In this document: one piece after another, positions 40,523 to 53,700 of the stretch
Layout: each line of letters opens with the position of its first letter
How positions within the stretch are numbered: the stretch's first letter is position 1
Source of the DNA: Rostratula benghalensis
Taxonomy: Eukaryota > Chordata > Aves > Charadriiformes > Rostratulidae
Direction: 5' to 3'
NCBI GenBank assembly: GCA_013399305.1
Contig: VXAI01000021.1
Coordinates: 3,576,881-3,640,880, forward strand
Length of the DNA stretch: 64,000 nucleotides
Translations under genes and position numbers: made by a program
The notes under the pieces: model-generated
Databases searched by the model: none
What the model was told of the DNA's origin: nothing
Seen by the model: only the letters and a program-made list of their open reading frames with translations

Positions 40523-43200
40523 AGAATCATAGAATGATTTTGGTTGGAAGGGACCACTCTAGTTCCAACCCCTCTGCCATTGGCAGAGACACTATACCAG
40601 GTTAAACAAAGCCCCATCCAGCCTGGCCTTGAACTATTCTAGGGACTGGACCTCAACAACTTCACTGGGCAACCTGTTCCAGTGTCTCACCTCACACTAA
40701 AGAATTTCTTTACCCTCTTTCAGTTTAAAACCATTACCAAAGGTGCTATTTCTCGACTGCTTGATAAAGAGTCCCTTCCCATCTTTCCTGTAAGCCCCCT
40801 TTAGGTACTGGAAGGCTGCTATAAGGTCTCCCCAGAACCTCCAGGCTGAACAACACCAACTCTCTCAGCCTGTCTTCACAGGAGAGGTTCTCCAGCCCTC
40901 TGATCATCTTTGTAGTCCTCCTCTGGACTTGCTCTGGCAGGTCCATGTGCTTCTAATGTTGGTGACTCCAGAGCTGGACACAGTAATCCAGGTGGGATCT
41001 TGCCAGAACTGAAGGCCACCAGATTTGTCAGACATAATATGCCCTTAGAGCATATTGGCACCATGTTGGCTGTCACCAATCACCTCCTTATTTTCATGTG
41101 CCTTCACAGAGTTTCCAGGAAAACCTGCTTCAACCTGTGTTGGGCACAGAGGTGAGACTGAATGGACTGTAGTTCCCCAGGTCTTCCTTTTTTTTTTTTT
41201 TTTTTTCTTTTTAAACATGGGGACTGTTTTTCCCTTTTTCAGTCAGTGGGAATTTCATTGGACTGCCACAACTTCTCGAATATGGTGGATAGTGGCTTAG
41301 CAACTTCATCTGCCAGTTCTCTCAGGACCTGTGGGTGTAACTCATCAAGTTCCATGGATTTATGTATCTTCAGGTTCCTCTCAAAACTGACCTTCCCTAC
41401 AGTGGGTGGTTCTGCATTCTCCTGCCTTTTGCCTTCTGTGACTTGGGTGGTGTGGCTAAAGCACTTGCTGGCAAAGACTGAGCCAAAAAAGTCATTGAGT
41501 ACCTCAGCTTTCTCCATATCCCAGGTAAACAGGTCTCCTGTTTCCTTCCAGAGGGGGCCTATATTTCCCCTAGTCTTCCTTTTATCAATGATGTGTCTGT
41601 AGAAGCTTTTCTTCTTGTCCTTGACATTCCCGGACAGATCTAATTGCATCTGGGCTTTAGCTTTCCTAACCTGATCCCTGGCTCCTTGGACAATTTGTCC
41701 ATATTCCTCCCAAACCACCTGTCCTTGCTTTCCCTCTCTGTAGGCTTCCTTTTTTGCGTTTGAGTTTCTCCAGGAGCTGCCTGTTCATCCATGCAGACCT
41801 TGTAGGACTTTTGTCTGATTTCCTTTTTGTTGGGATGCATTGCTCCTGAGCTTGCAGGTGGCAATGCTTGAATATTAACCAGTGTTCTTGGGCCCTCCAG
41901 GGCTTTATCCCATGGTACCCTACCAAGCAGATCCCTGAAGAGGCCAAAGTCTGCTCTCCTGAAGTCCAGGTTAGTGAGCTTACTGTGCTCCCCCCTCGCT
42001 GCCCTAAGGATCTTGAACTCCACCATCTCATGGTCCCTGCAGCCAAGGCTGCCCTTGAGCTTCACATTCCTCACCAGCCCTCTTCTTGTTGGTGAGAACA
42101 ACGTTCAGCATAATACCTCTCCTTGTTGGCTTCTCTGTCAATTGGAGAAGGAAATTATCAATGCATTCCATTGGATTGCTTACAGCCTGCTGTGTTGTCC
42201 CTCCACAGATATCGGGGTGGTTGAAATTGCCCATGAGGACTGGGGCTTCTAAATATGAGGCTGCTCTTATCTGACTGTATATCTCCTATCTGTATAGAGG
42301 GCCTCATCCACTTGACCTTCCTGGTCTGGTGGCCTGTGGCAGACCCCCACTGTAATGTCACCTGTCCCTGCCCTCCCTTTAATCCTGATACATAAGATCT
42401 CAATCAGCTCCTCAGCCATCCCCAGGCAGAGCTCCATGCACTCCAGCTGGTCACTGACATAAAGGCAACATCCCCTCCCCACCTCTCCTGCCTGTCCTTC
42501 CTGAAGAGCTTGTACCCTTCCATTCCAAGGCTCCAGTCTTAGGAGCCACCCTGCCATGTCTCTGTGATGCCAATAAGATCATAGCCCTGCAGGCCTGCGC
42601 ATCGCTCTAACTCCTCTTGTTTATTCCCCACGCTACCTGCATTTGCATAGAAGCATTTAAGTTGGGCCCCTGATGAAGCTGACTTACTGGCTGGAGTGGC
42701 TGGAATTCCTTTGTGTTACACTCCACATACTCTCCTGCTGACCTGTGATCCCTCTCCAGGCTCTGGGCATCTGTTGCTGGCTCTGGCATCAAACTGGTAG
42801 GAAGGGGGATGGATTGAGGTTCCCCTCCTCTGGCAACTTTAGTTTAAAGACTTCTTCACAAGTTTGTTTTGGCAAGCCTCTGACTGAAGATGCTCTTCCT
42901 CTTCACTGACAGATGGACCCTTAGAAGACCTGGTTTCTCAAAGTGAGTTCCATGGTCTAAGTAGCTAAACCCTGGCTGTGGCACCAGTCCTGTAATCATT
43001 TGTTGATGGGCCAGACTCAAGTGGCCCTTTCCAACCCCATTCCCTTTGACCAGGAGGATTGATGAAAAAATGACCTGCGCTCCAGAGTCCATTTTTGCTG
43101 CTCTGAGGGCTCTATAATCCTTCTTGAAACTCCTCAGACTGCTCTTGGTGATAACATGACCCAGTTTTTCAGTTCTTCTCAATAGTTGGCTTGAATCCAA
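40523..43200 (-). mobile_element. CR1 LINE, about 2.3-2.7 kb copy (minus strand)
   Basis: The 3' tail starts at 40525 (AATCATAGAATGATTTTGGT on plus) and the element runs right through reverse transcriptase into the endonuclease. Minus frames show [20 protein letters not shown] (41239-41718), LVRNVKLKGSLGCRDHEMVE (41640-42101) and MGNFNHPDICGG (42028-42234), the last from the endonuclease core. Stops and shifts break the frames. A poly-T run at 41187-41207 interrupts the element. Beyond about 42850 the match is weaker and may be the region before ORF2; the 5' limit is uncertain. Confidence 0.9.
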
Positions 43201-46200
43201 AATTTCTTTTCATTTGCAGTGATCTAAACTGCATTTCTTTGCATCTACTTATCTTTAGTGGTTTGTTTGGTTGTTTTGTGTTTTTTTTCTTCTAATCACA
43301 AGCTTTTATTCTCATTTGTATTGATTTTGGTAATACCACTGCTAAACATTTTGGATTTGAGTAAGTCTACCCAACCACCTGTCTAGCTCTGTCTTCCTTC
43401 AAGGAAATGTTTGCATTTTGAAGGTTGGAAGGGAGGATGGACAAAGCAGGCTATGCCTGCTAGTACCAGGTATAGTCATCTGCAAGACAAGCTGACCACA
43501 CTCTGCCAGGAGAGAGTAGGGGCAAATATAACACTGCAAACGTAGCACATAGGTTCCACAACACATAGATTACACACAGGGTAAGGATACTGATGGCCAG
43601 CACATCTCATAAAGCAGGGGTGTTCAGTTCCTCGCAAGTAACTTCCCTTTATGCTGAAGCACCTTGGAGCGGGTGATGGTGGGGGGGGTCTAGTTCCATT
43701 AACTCGCTTTTAGCTGAGATGATCTGACTACTGGTCAGAGCTGGATCCAGCTTCAAAAGGTTTGGGGAAAATCCTGCAGTAGCTACCTTCAGTTTCCTGA
43801 ATGTAGTTTTCCTGTGCTCTCCCTGTAGTGAAGGAAAAGTGCCTATAAGGCATCTAAAGTCAGGCTTCTGCTCTGAACTGCCTTTGAGAGGAATCTTTGT
43901 GCTTGGTGGATGAACTGCTCCTAGTTAAGTTTGTCTTTATGAATTCCCTCCTTACAGAGCTTAAAATGTATCATGATAACGTTTTCTGTGAATATGGAAA
44001 TTAAGCTATCAGTCACTTTGATACTTTTTAACGTTTTCCCTGAACTTTGTTATTCAGATGTCACCCATCCTTCTTTTGTAGGACTGACATACAATGAAAG
44101 AAGAATTGTTAGGAAAATATTCTGGAAGATGGAGCACAAAAGTTCAGCAAATCTAATCACGCAGAGATGTGCTGGTATAACTTTTCTACTCCTGGGAAGG
44201 TAGATTCAGAGTTTAAGATATATGTAGAAAATTATTATTTTAAATCTTTATTTATACAGAATTAACACTAGGATAGTGATGATTACATTCAAGTTCACAT
44301 ATATTGTACTGTTTGAGTCTGCAAAATCAAATAGAAAGGCATAGCTGTTATGCCTGCTTTCTACAACTTCTGTAGATATTGTTTGACAATGATAAAGAGC
44401 AGAAGGGAGCATTAAGATGAAAAAATATTTACAACTTTAACCTCATTTTAATGTGTTTAAATGTATAGAATATTACATAATGGCTGTAATAGTGGATTAA
44501 TTTAAATTTCAGTATTAAAAATATTTCTAACAAAAGGGGAGTAAAATGCAAAAAATTTAAAAAATACTTTGCTTCATAAATTAAAAAACCTCATTTTTTT
44601 TAGTAGAAACTAGCAAAATTTTTACTTTGTTAGTTTAATTGGAATTGTGGTAATCTAATACCACTGAAATTGTACCTTTGCCATTTTTTGAAATTAAGAT
44701 TTTGTTATAGTTTCTGTACTCTTATACTGACCTGTTATTTAAAAAATAACTGTAAAATTTTAGCTTCATGGCTACGGTTCCCTTATGGGACAAATTGTGA
44801 AGGTTTGTCTTTGGAAAAAAAAAAGTGCAAGAAAATAAGGCTGTTAACCTCTAAATTGGTTATTTTAATTGGGTTTTAGTTGTGTCTTACCATTAAATTC
44901 AAGTCTTTTTTCAGGACAGCTGAAATGTACTGATGTGTATATGGCTGACTAATGGCTTAGTAATTTTGGTTTTGTTTACATTTTGAATAATGATGTGCTG
45001 ATGATATTTTAGTGAGAGGATTTGCAAAAAATTTGTTTTTCTTAGTCGATTGCTCACTTGGGGTAAAAATGCTCTCCTTGTTGACTACCTTAATAAATAA
45101 ATACATCCCTAGGATTAAATGTCATCCGTGTTACATTTACGGAGTAACTTAAAAGTGGAGTAATCAGATTGCTAACAAAATGTGGATTCTCTCCACAGCA
45201 GACTGGTTATATGAAGGTTTCACTTATCTATATTACAGATAATTCTGAGGATGTGCTACTCATGAGGTTTGTATAGTTCCAGTAGCACTAGTAAATGATA
45301 GAAAAGGAGTCTGAAAAGACTGCAATGCTGGGATTCAATGTTATATTTGCTGTATTCTTTTGAACAAATGAGAAATATAATGATTCACAGGAGAACAAGA
45401 CAGATTTGGTTTCTGAAAAGAAGCCTGTCTTCTGCAGTCTGGGAAACTGTTTTAGAATCTAAACAAAACAATAGCTAAGGATCCTGGGCAATATTTGTGT
45501 GAGTTTCTTTGACATATTCCATCTGAAGGGACTCTTCTGAAATTAACTTTCAATTACAGAAGGTGAGATGTTTTCATGAAGTAGAAACTAGCTATGATGT
45601 TGAAATTAGACCTCAACTAAATGACTGTCTATCAGCTAGATAAAGCACAATTGGGAGGAATACTGAGGTTTCTTGTTGGAAAATGAACAGAGATAGACAA
45701 TAAGGTGAGAGTGAGATGAGGTGAAATGACAAATAAGGTAATAAAATTATTCACTGTCATGTATAATTATACTCTGTCTTAGACTTTTCTCTGCTTCTGT
45801 TGTGAGCACCAGTCTGTGGATGGGAAACACGTTTGGGGATGGAGGGTAGGTAAACACCCACCCTATTACAGGAAATATCAGAAGATCTACTTAGTGAAGA
45901 TTTTCCATCCCAGTCCAATTCAAAGGTTTGAACCTTAGCAATATGTACTATAAAAACGTTCAGGCAGACAACAGCTTAGGAAAGCTAGATATGGGAAAGC
46001 TGAGCCTTATCTAGGTCTTGAAGAATCAGTTTCATTTTTGTACAACATCATCTATAATCTTGATTTTTTTAAACATTTGGGGGTTTTTGAGCTCTTTTTG
46101 TAGAAGTAGGGTAGATGAAAGTAGAGCTAGGTCTGAGAGCTAGAATAATTTTTCCATTGTATACTGTGATAGGAATGTCTTTGCTGCGCTGTGACCAACT

Positions 46201-46240
46201 AAGCTGCAGTAATGAAGCCATTGCACAGTGATGTGTCCAA
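43201..46240. other. Intergenic or 5' intronic sequence, no gene found
   Basis: AT-rich unique sequence. A stretch at 44080-44173 has a pyrimidine-rich TTCTTTTGTAG before it and a GT after it, and could be a small non-coding exon, but nothing else supports that. Confidence 0.5.
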
Positions 46241-46244
46241 TTGC

Positions 46245-46450
46245 ATTGTGCTGTTGGACAGCCCTGGCTTGGAAGCCAAGGACTCAGAACTGAATCTTCC
46301 TTGGCTCCACCCAGGACTAAGTGGCCTTTGGCAAATTATCTTACCTTTCTGCTTTATCTGTGAAATTAGGGTAATATCTACACGACAACATTAAGAATTA
46401 ATTAGGGGTTGCACAGTGTTCAAAGCAATGTGTAAGTGCTAAATATTAGC
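46245..46450 (+). mobile_element. MIR-like SINE
   Basis: The order of diverged blocks matches MIR: GGACTCAGAACTGAATCTTC, GTGGCCTTTGGCAAATTATC, TTACCTTTCTGCTTTATCTG, TGAAATTAGGGTAATATCTA, and finally GTGTAAGTGCTAAATATTAG. These correspond to the tRNA-like part, the CORE (gacCTTGGGCAAgtcac, tCATCTGTaAAAt) and the 3' end of MIR. An ancient, inactive copy. Ends are approximate. Confidence 0.72.
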
Positions 46451-49400
46451 TATAGTGTAATTGGACTACTGTAATTGATAATATGCTAACTGCCACTGGC
46501 ATATAAAATAGGATCAACCTCTTCTCAAGTGCTGTAGAATTTCTAACTGTTACTAATGAACTTCTGATACTCAAAGTAGCTATTACCGTGAGACAGGGAA
46601 TGCTGCCAGTATCTGTCTGTAGGAAAGTTTAACAAGGAAACTACTGATTTTTTTTAGCTTGAAATAAAAAAAAAAGTATCTATGTACACATACACCTACT
46701 TAAGTGCACAGTTTAAATTAAATTTATTTTAGGCAGAAAGCTTTATTTCTTTTTAAATGGAAACAGGACATTACCCTAGCATTTCAAAACTGTTTCATCT
46801 CTTTCAGCATATTTTAAGCTGAAAATGCTTCCTGTTTTCTGAGCAACTTTGCTTAGTAGTTGTCACTGAAATATATAGAGGTTGCCACAGAGAAGAGTAG
46901 AAAATATTCTATGTATCACTGGAAGTGGGGAAAGAAATTTTTTAAAATTTTTTTATTGAAATCTGACTTATGCAACATACTTATTCAGTGTGTTATAGTG
47001 GCCCAATGTCTGCCAAAAGTTCAATTCCAAGCTCTTGCTAAGTTTTGTTTTAAGGGCTTGGGAAGATGGAGAGACAAGCTAAGAGCAAACAAAGAGATGT
47101 CAACAGAAGGATTGCTGAGAAGGGAGCATCAGTTGAGGAAAGGCAGTCATAGCTGTTAACATTTAAAAAGCCCTTTCAAGGACTAACAAAATAAAGGATA
47201 GAGATGTCCTCATCCTGAAATGGCTTTTATATTTCTGAACCTGTTATAAAAGCTTTTCTTAGAACACTTCCCTTCTAAAAACAAAATAGTTTCTATCGTA
47301 AACAAGACAGGCAAGCACATCAATACAAAGACTATCTTCACTTACTTTTATTTCTGGGCTAGCAGAACAGGCCATTATTCAATACCACAGAAAAAGCAAA
47401 TAAAAAAAAAATATGTTGCCCTGGTTTAACAAATGAAGAAAACAGAGAATGGAGACATGATGTCCTTGAACTGTGCAGGCTTCCAGTACCATAGCATGTA
47501 TTAAGCTTTGTCCTCAGTATAGAGATTTAAAAAATCCCTACTTTTTAACATCATAAAAGGTATGTTAGGACACCTTTCTCTGGGTACAGTTCTAGTGGAA
47601 ACAGTACCCAGGTAGTTTTTATATCAGTGTAGCCAGTCAAGGCCAACCATATATCTCTTACTTGGAGTTGATGTGAACCAGCTACATCAAAATAAGGAAA
47701 TATAGCGCTTTGCTTCCTCTAAGTTTTTACATCATATTAGACTGACTAGGCCTCTTCATTTACCACTGTACATGGTACAGTGCTAGAATGTTGTACCTGA
47801 GTAAAATCATTTTTATTGCAATAAAGATATAGCTTTATATGTCTCGCTGCTTCTCCTTTTTCTTTTGTGCTTGTTAACACATAAAAGCACCAATAAACAC
47901 AAGACATTTTATGGAAAGTATCTGCCAAATTCAATTATTCTCCTGTGAGTCTGAATGATGAGACAAAATCTTCAGTAGTATCAAAATGAATTGGTTTTGT
48001 TTAGAGGGAAATCTCAGTAGTTGCTTCCTTTGGTATATCTCCTGTTTCATCCATCCATAGTAAAGCACAATACTTTAAGGAAAAGGGAATCTAACATTTC
48101 CATCTGTTTCTCTTACAGAATTTAAGTTATCAGGTAATTTGAAAATGGTGTGGACTCCTTAACATACTTTAGTGACTAACACTGCTGAAAAATGTTGAAC
48201 AATATTAACATTGTCCTTTTTTGAGTCATGTGGTGCTGTGACAACCAAAGTCACTGAAGTCAGATGAAAGTTTTCCATATACAGAATTTTTTTTCTTCTT
48301 ATAATTATTCCTGTTCTGAGCACCTTTGAGTCTTTTACTGTATGGGCAAAAAGGAATCAGAAGGAAATGTAGTTGGTATGGGAAAAATGGTGGCTCTGTG
48401 TGTTCTCTTTCCTAACCCTGTATCATTGTAGTAGTTTCTCCTCCTGAGGGACTAACATTTGTGGAAGTGGTTAGCAGAAAGGAATGAGAAATAACACCAG
48501 GTATCTTTATATTGCTGCTTTTCCCTTGATCCAAAGTGTTTTGAGAAAGACTTGAAGGTGTGGAAGAAAATGGGTGTGTTAAAACTTATATATCTGCATA
48601 GCTCCCAATTTAGAGTCCTTATTGGAAAGGAATGTTTCTGCTTAAGTTTCATCATCCGTGGAGCACACAGACTTTTCATATGCACCCAATGGCTAAATAA
48701 ACGTTGAAGACTACTGAAGATTTTTCTTTTCTGACAATATCTGCATCTCCATGATAGTGCTATATGATAGAGCCCTGCCCCACTCCCACCTCTACCCCCG
48801 CCTCCATCAGAAAGATATTCTCTCCTGCAAAATCTTTCTCATTAACTTGTGGCCTGACTGTATATATTCCAAATATGTGATCATTTATTACCCCTTTTAT
48901 TTACAGGATCCTATATGAAGATGAATCAGGTTCATTGCAGACAGCTTGCATGTGTTCTGGTGACCTGTGTTATTTAAAATGTAGGCAGCGTGTCTGTTTG
49001 GAATGCTGATTTTTCCTCATTTTAGCTACTGGAAGATCTTTATGATACAAAAGGACTTATAAATACATATTTGCTTTGTCTGTATACTGGCCTCATAGAT
49101 TATTAATTGTGTATCAGTCACAACCTATTGCTTTAGTGACTGCAATAAACACACCAAAAAAAGGGAAATTAATTACCTTCTTTTACCTTTTAAATACTAA
49201 CATCTTATTTCTTACATTAGGGTCTTTAACCTTAATGTAGTGATTTTTTCAAGCTATACACTGTATTAACAAACTCTAAACTAGTTGGCAACTTTGCCAA
49301 GAACCTACTGTGCACTCTGCCTATACTGAAGTTGACTTTACCATTTTGGTATTGATTCTCTTGCAATAAATGACATTAAGTTTCAGGTGCAATACTACAG

Positions 49401-49980
49401 CAATTTGACTTTGAGCATAGATATTTGTAGCCCAAACATTATGATACTTTTAATAGACTGAAATAATAAATTTTAAATAAAATAACATAGGCATGAAAGA
49501 TATGTCCTCTTAATACCATGATATTTATGATAGGTCTGAGACTGACATGGAATTGTGGTATCCTGCCTAGAGGCAGGACAGCATTCTTTGTATTAGCCTG
49601 TATGTTGTGACATACAGGTACAGTGTGCCAAGAAGAAAAGTACGCTGTTCTACTGACTTTATGCCACCTTCCTTGTTTTTCTTGGGGCATAACAGGTGCC
49701 TTTTTCTATTTTTAAGTAATGTATTGACTCTAATATGTTTGGGATCTGAAGTAGGAAGGCTTAGTATAAATGCTGTGTATAATGCTGTTAATTTACTAGA
49801 AGTAAGTTCTGCACAGAAGACTGAAACCTTTGTTTGAATGAAAAGCTGAGAAAAGCAAATGTAAAGCTGTATGCTGTCCCTAAATAGTTTGGAGAGTGCC
49901 TAGAGTGCAATACTCATAAATGGTCTGGTGTATGGCATTTTGTGAACTTGTATGTGTATCATATGAAATTGTGACATGTA
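46451..49980. other. Intergenic or 5' intronic sequence, no gene found
   Basis: AT-rich unique sequence with no recognised element. An 8-bp perfect inverted repeat (CTGGGTAC, 47580-47587; GTACCCAG, 47604-47611) is present. Confidence 0.5.
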
Positions 49981-49982
49981 TA

Positions 49983-50720
49983 TCATAGAAACATAGAATT
50001 ATGTAGATTGGGAAGGACCACCAGGGGTCTTCTAGTCCTACCTCTTGCTCGATGCAGGTCCAATTAGAGCAGGTTGCACAGGGCCATCTCCAGTCAAGTT
50101 GGAATGTCTCCAATGATGGTGATGCCACAGTGTTTCTTGGCAACCCGGCCCAGTGTTTGCCTACTGTCAAGGTAAGCTGTTTTTTCTGTGTGTCGAATTG
50201 GAATTTCCCATATTTCAGCTTGTGTCCATCACCTCCTGGCATGTCACTATGCACCTCTGCCAGGAGCCTTGTTCCATCTTCCTTACAACCTCTTATTAGG
50301 CGGTTGCAGGCAGCAATAAACTCTCAACTTCATCTGCTGTTCCCCAGGCCGTGCAAGCCCAGCTCTCTCAACTTCTCCTTCTGTATCCTGCTGCAGCCTC
50401 CCAGTTGTCTTGGCGTCTCTGATGGACTTGCTCCACTGTTTCAATATCTATCTTGTACTGGGAAGACCAGAGCTGGAGAGCTGCTCCTGATGCAGTCTCA
50501 CAAGTGCCAGAATGAGGGAAATGATCAAGTCCCTCAATCTGCCGGCAATGCTCCTGTTAAAACAGCCCAGGATGCTGTTGGCAGCCTTTGCTGCCAGGGC
50601 ACACTGCTGGCTTGTGATCAGCTGCCTGTCCACCGGGACCTCTAGTTTTTTCTTGCAAATAGGCTTTCTAGCCAGTTGAGTCCCAGCCTGTGCTGTTGCA
50701 TGGGGTTACTCCATCTCAAA
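49983..50720 (-). mobile_element. CR1 LINE, 3' fragment (minus strand), old
   Basis: The CR1 tail (CATAGAAACATAGAATTATG, GGGAAGGACCACCAGGGGTC on plus) is followed by the diverged end of the reverse-transcriptase frame. Minus translation shows MDRQLITSQQCALAAKAANS and ILGCFNR, the usual CR1 LD...QCALAAKKAN segment. More diverged than the other copies. Confidence 0.88.
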
Positions 50721-53700
50721 TGCTGGACTCTGCATCTTAATGTATTGAATTATAGAATTCAACATATTGAGTTATAATGTTGTGCTAGTACGAATTAATA
50801 GCTGTGGGTTTGTCATTTGGGAATAACAGTGGCATGCCTTATGAATAGGCTAAATAATGCAGAATTATGCATAATATGACTCTCATTTTTGGATAGTCAG
50901 TTTAACAAAATCACCTAAAGCTGATGATATATCAGGTGCATCCTGGGATAAATAAATTATGGAAATCATAGTAAATTACCAAAGAAGGGATAGTGAATTC
51001 CTTCCTGAAAGCAGATAACTTTTAGACTAATGATTCTTCATTCTTGTTTTGTACAGTTATAAATAAAGTGGGCTATGCTAATTTGGAAGCAAACCCAACA
51101 CTACATTGTGGTTACTCTATTTATTGATAACTCAGTATTAAACTATCCTTGTTAGATTAATTCAGCGTGGAATATTTTCATTCATGAGAGAGTTCAAAAT
51201 ATAATTTATTCTAAGGATATTGAAACACTTTTCAATATTAGCTGATGTTATTGTATGTTGAATGGCTTTCATATAATGGTTGTTCATGACTAGTGTGCTT
51301 TCATGTGTACATAAATTCTCAAAGTAAAAGCTAAGTTAACTTTTTACATCATATGTCAGTTTTTGTAATATTTTTAAATGATAATTTAAGAATTCTAGAG
51401 TTATATGAGCAATTTGGTGGTTGATAACAAGCGCGTTTGGTTTGGGTTTTTTTACAACCATAATAAAAGTAGTTTTCTTTGTGTTGTTAGCAAACCCCCT
51501 AAGAGGTAACACAAATCTTTACTTATGCCTTTTCTCCACTGTTAATTCATTTGCCCTGTTTAAAAACCTTGGAATTTGTCAGAAATGACTCTGGGAGGAT
51601 GAATTCAACAGATCTCTGTCCATGGTCTGTTGCCGCTTGCTCAAAAGGGCTGTATGTCCGCAATGTTAGGAAAATTTGGCATATTGTAAATTAAACCTCA
51701 GCAGTGCTGAAGACTCTCAGCATTTCTGGTGCTGCCTATGATTTTCAGCTGATGACCCCCTTTGCTAATGAAGCATGGAATCCTAATTTGGCATGGGTCA
51801 GAGGTAGGATGATCTTCTTGCAGGTGAATTGTCATTTGCCACATTTTGCAGAGTATTAGTCCGAACCTATATTTGGTTGGCACCTGTGCTCCAAAACTGG
51901 CACCCCACCTTGTGAGAAGGCAGAATGCCACTCTGACAGATGGGGAGGAATGCAAGCATGCCAGCAAACCAGTGTATGCATCAAGGGGTCACATTTCTCT
52001 CCAGGAATGTTGAAATACTGGTACATGCAGAGCTTCTGTATCTGCGGCACACGTGTTTCTTGGCAACAACCAAAGATCCTGCTGAATATCTTGGCACAGT
52101 AGGTAAGGAAGCTTAGTGAATTTTCATGGCTTTCATAGGGTTTCTACACCATGGGAGCCTACATATAATTTCTGCTAAGAATTGCCCTATGAATATAAAC
52201 AGAAGAGGGGATATATTTTGCAAATTATTCTTTCTTATTAATAGATTAAGAACTGTTAAAATGCCATCGTAGCTTTCATGGATGATGGTTCTTTTGATTA
52301 GTTAATGGTTGGTTTATCCTGGTCTGAGAGCAATAGAACGAGTGGTTTGGAATCGACCCAAAATGTGAGTATCACGGTTTAAACTTCTACCATTTCTTTT
52401 TAGTATTTAATTTTGTTTTTACTTAAAGGTAAATTCTGGAATGCCACCACACTTTTGTACTTCATCAAGAAATTAAGTTTTTTCCTGTATTCTCCGAAAT
52501 GAAATAACATATTAAAATTAACTTCTGGGCATTCCTTTCTTTTGCTGAAGGTAATTCTGAATGGTTTATTTCAGTGTTTTTACTTTTTTACCTCCAGAAT
52601 TACTGTAAAGCTTTTCTATTTCATCCATTACAGCACAGTGTTTTTCACATTTGAATAGCTGCATCAACATGAATCCTTTATAAGGACCTTAAAAACAAAC
52701 TTTGCCAAGTCCCAGAATACAGAAGCTAATTCACATCCCAATACTCAGCTGCCTCATGAATAAAGGAGAGTCTGTGCCTGACACTTTGAAGCTGTAGCTG
52801 TTAAACCATACAGACTATTTACCTCAATAAATCATTATAAGAAACTAAGGTACAATTATACCCACAGAGAAATAGAATTCAAAACACTGATTTATGTGGT
52901 TCAGTGCCTGTTCCCTTTTCCATCATGTTTTGAATTTTATGCATGTTTGTCATCTTTGGCTGCTTCCATGTATCTTTAAACTAATGGGTCTTGCTTTTTT
53001 AACATTCCTCATTAGGTTTGTTATTTTACTTTGACATACAGACATGATTTGCACGCTGTACGAAGTTTTGCATTTAAAATTAACTATCTAATTTCTTATG
53101 CAATAGACCAAAAATGGAAAATGTGAGTAATTTGTTTAAACTAACATACACCCTTCTCTGGTTAATTTGTGACCATCTAAGCTGAAATCCCGTATTAGTT
53201 GTTACGAATATTTTTGGTGCTTATTTGTGGGATCTGAGGAGAGATTACTATACAAAGGAATCTATCATTGTGCTTTTCAGAATGTGCCTGCTAATCTCGA
53301 GGATTGTCATAAAGAGGTAGAAGCCGTATGAGTTTACATTTGGAGTTAGTCCCTCCATTTCTTTATCCCTTGAAGAGGCAAAATTAATCTAAATGATAAA
53401 TATGAAATAAAGTGAAAGCGCTGGCTCAGAGGAAGGAATGGCACTGAAACTAACAAATAATTCCATATGAAATGCTAGAAATAAGGTAAATATATCTAGT
53501 AAGTGAAGTCCAAGAGCAGCCACAGACTCTGTTAGGCCACCCAAGCCTTTAAGAGTATGCAGTGTTGTCCTGTAGAGCAACGGGGTGTGGAGTGATTTAA
53601 TAACCAAGAAATGTTCCTTAATAAAACTTCAGAAAGTTATAAAATATTTAAAAGGAGATTTTAAATATGAACAATAGTAAATATACTACAGTTCCAAACA

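Noticed and set aside
44080..44173. Possible small exon with acceptor-like TTTTGTAG and following GT
   Set aside because: The donor (GTATAA) is poor, there is no conserved reading frame, and no matching partner exon was found. It could at best be a non-coding exon.
47580..47611. 8-bp perfect inverted repeat with 16-base loop
   Set aside because: This size is expected by chance several times in 64 kb and no neighbouring feature supports a role.
49880..50645. Long overlapping open frames (197 codons plus, 124 codons minus)
   Set aside because: They are within a decayed CR1 copy and are explained by its reverse-transcriptase remnants and their antisense.
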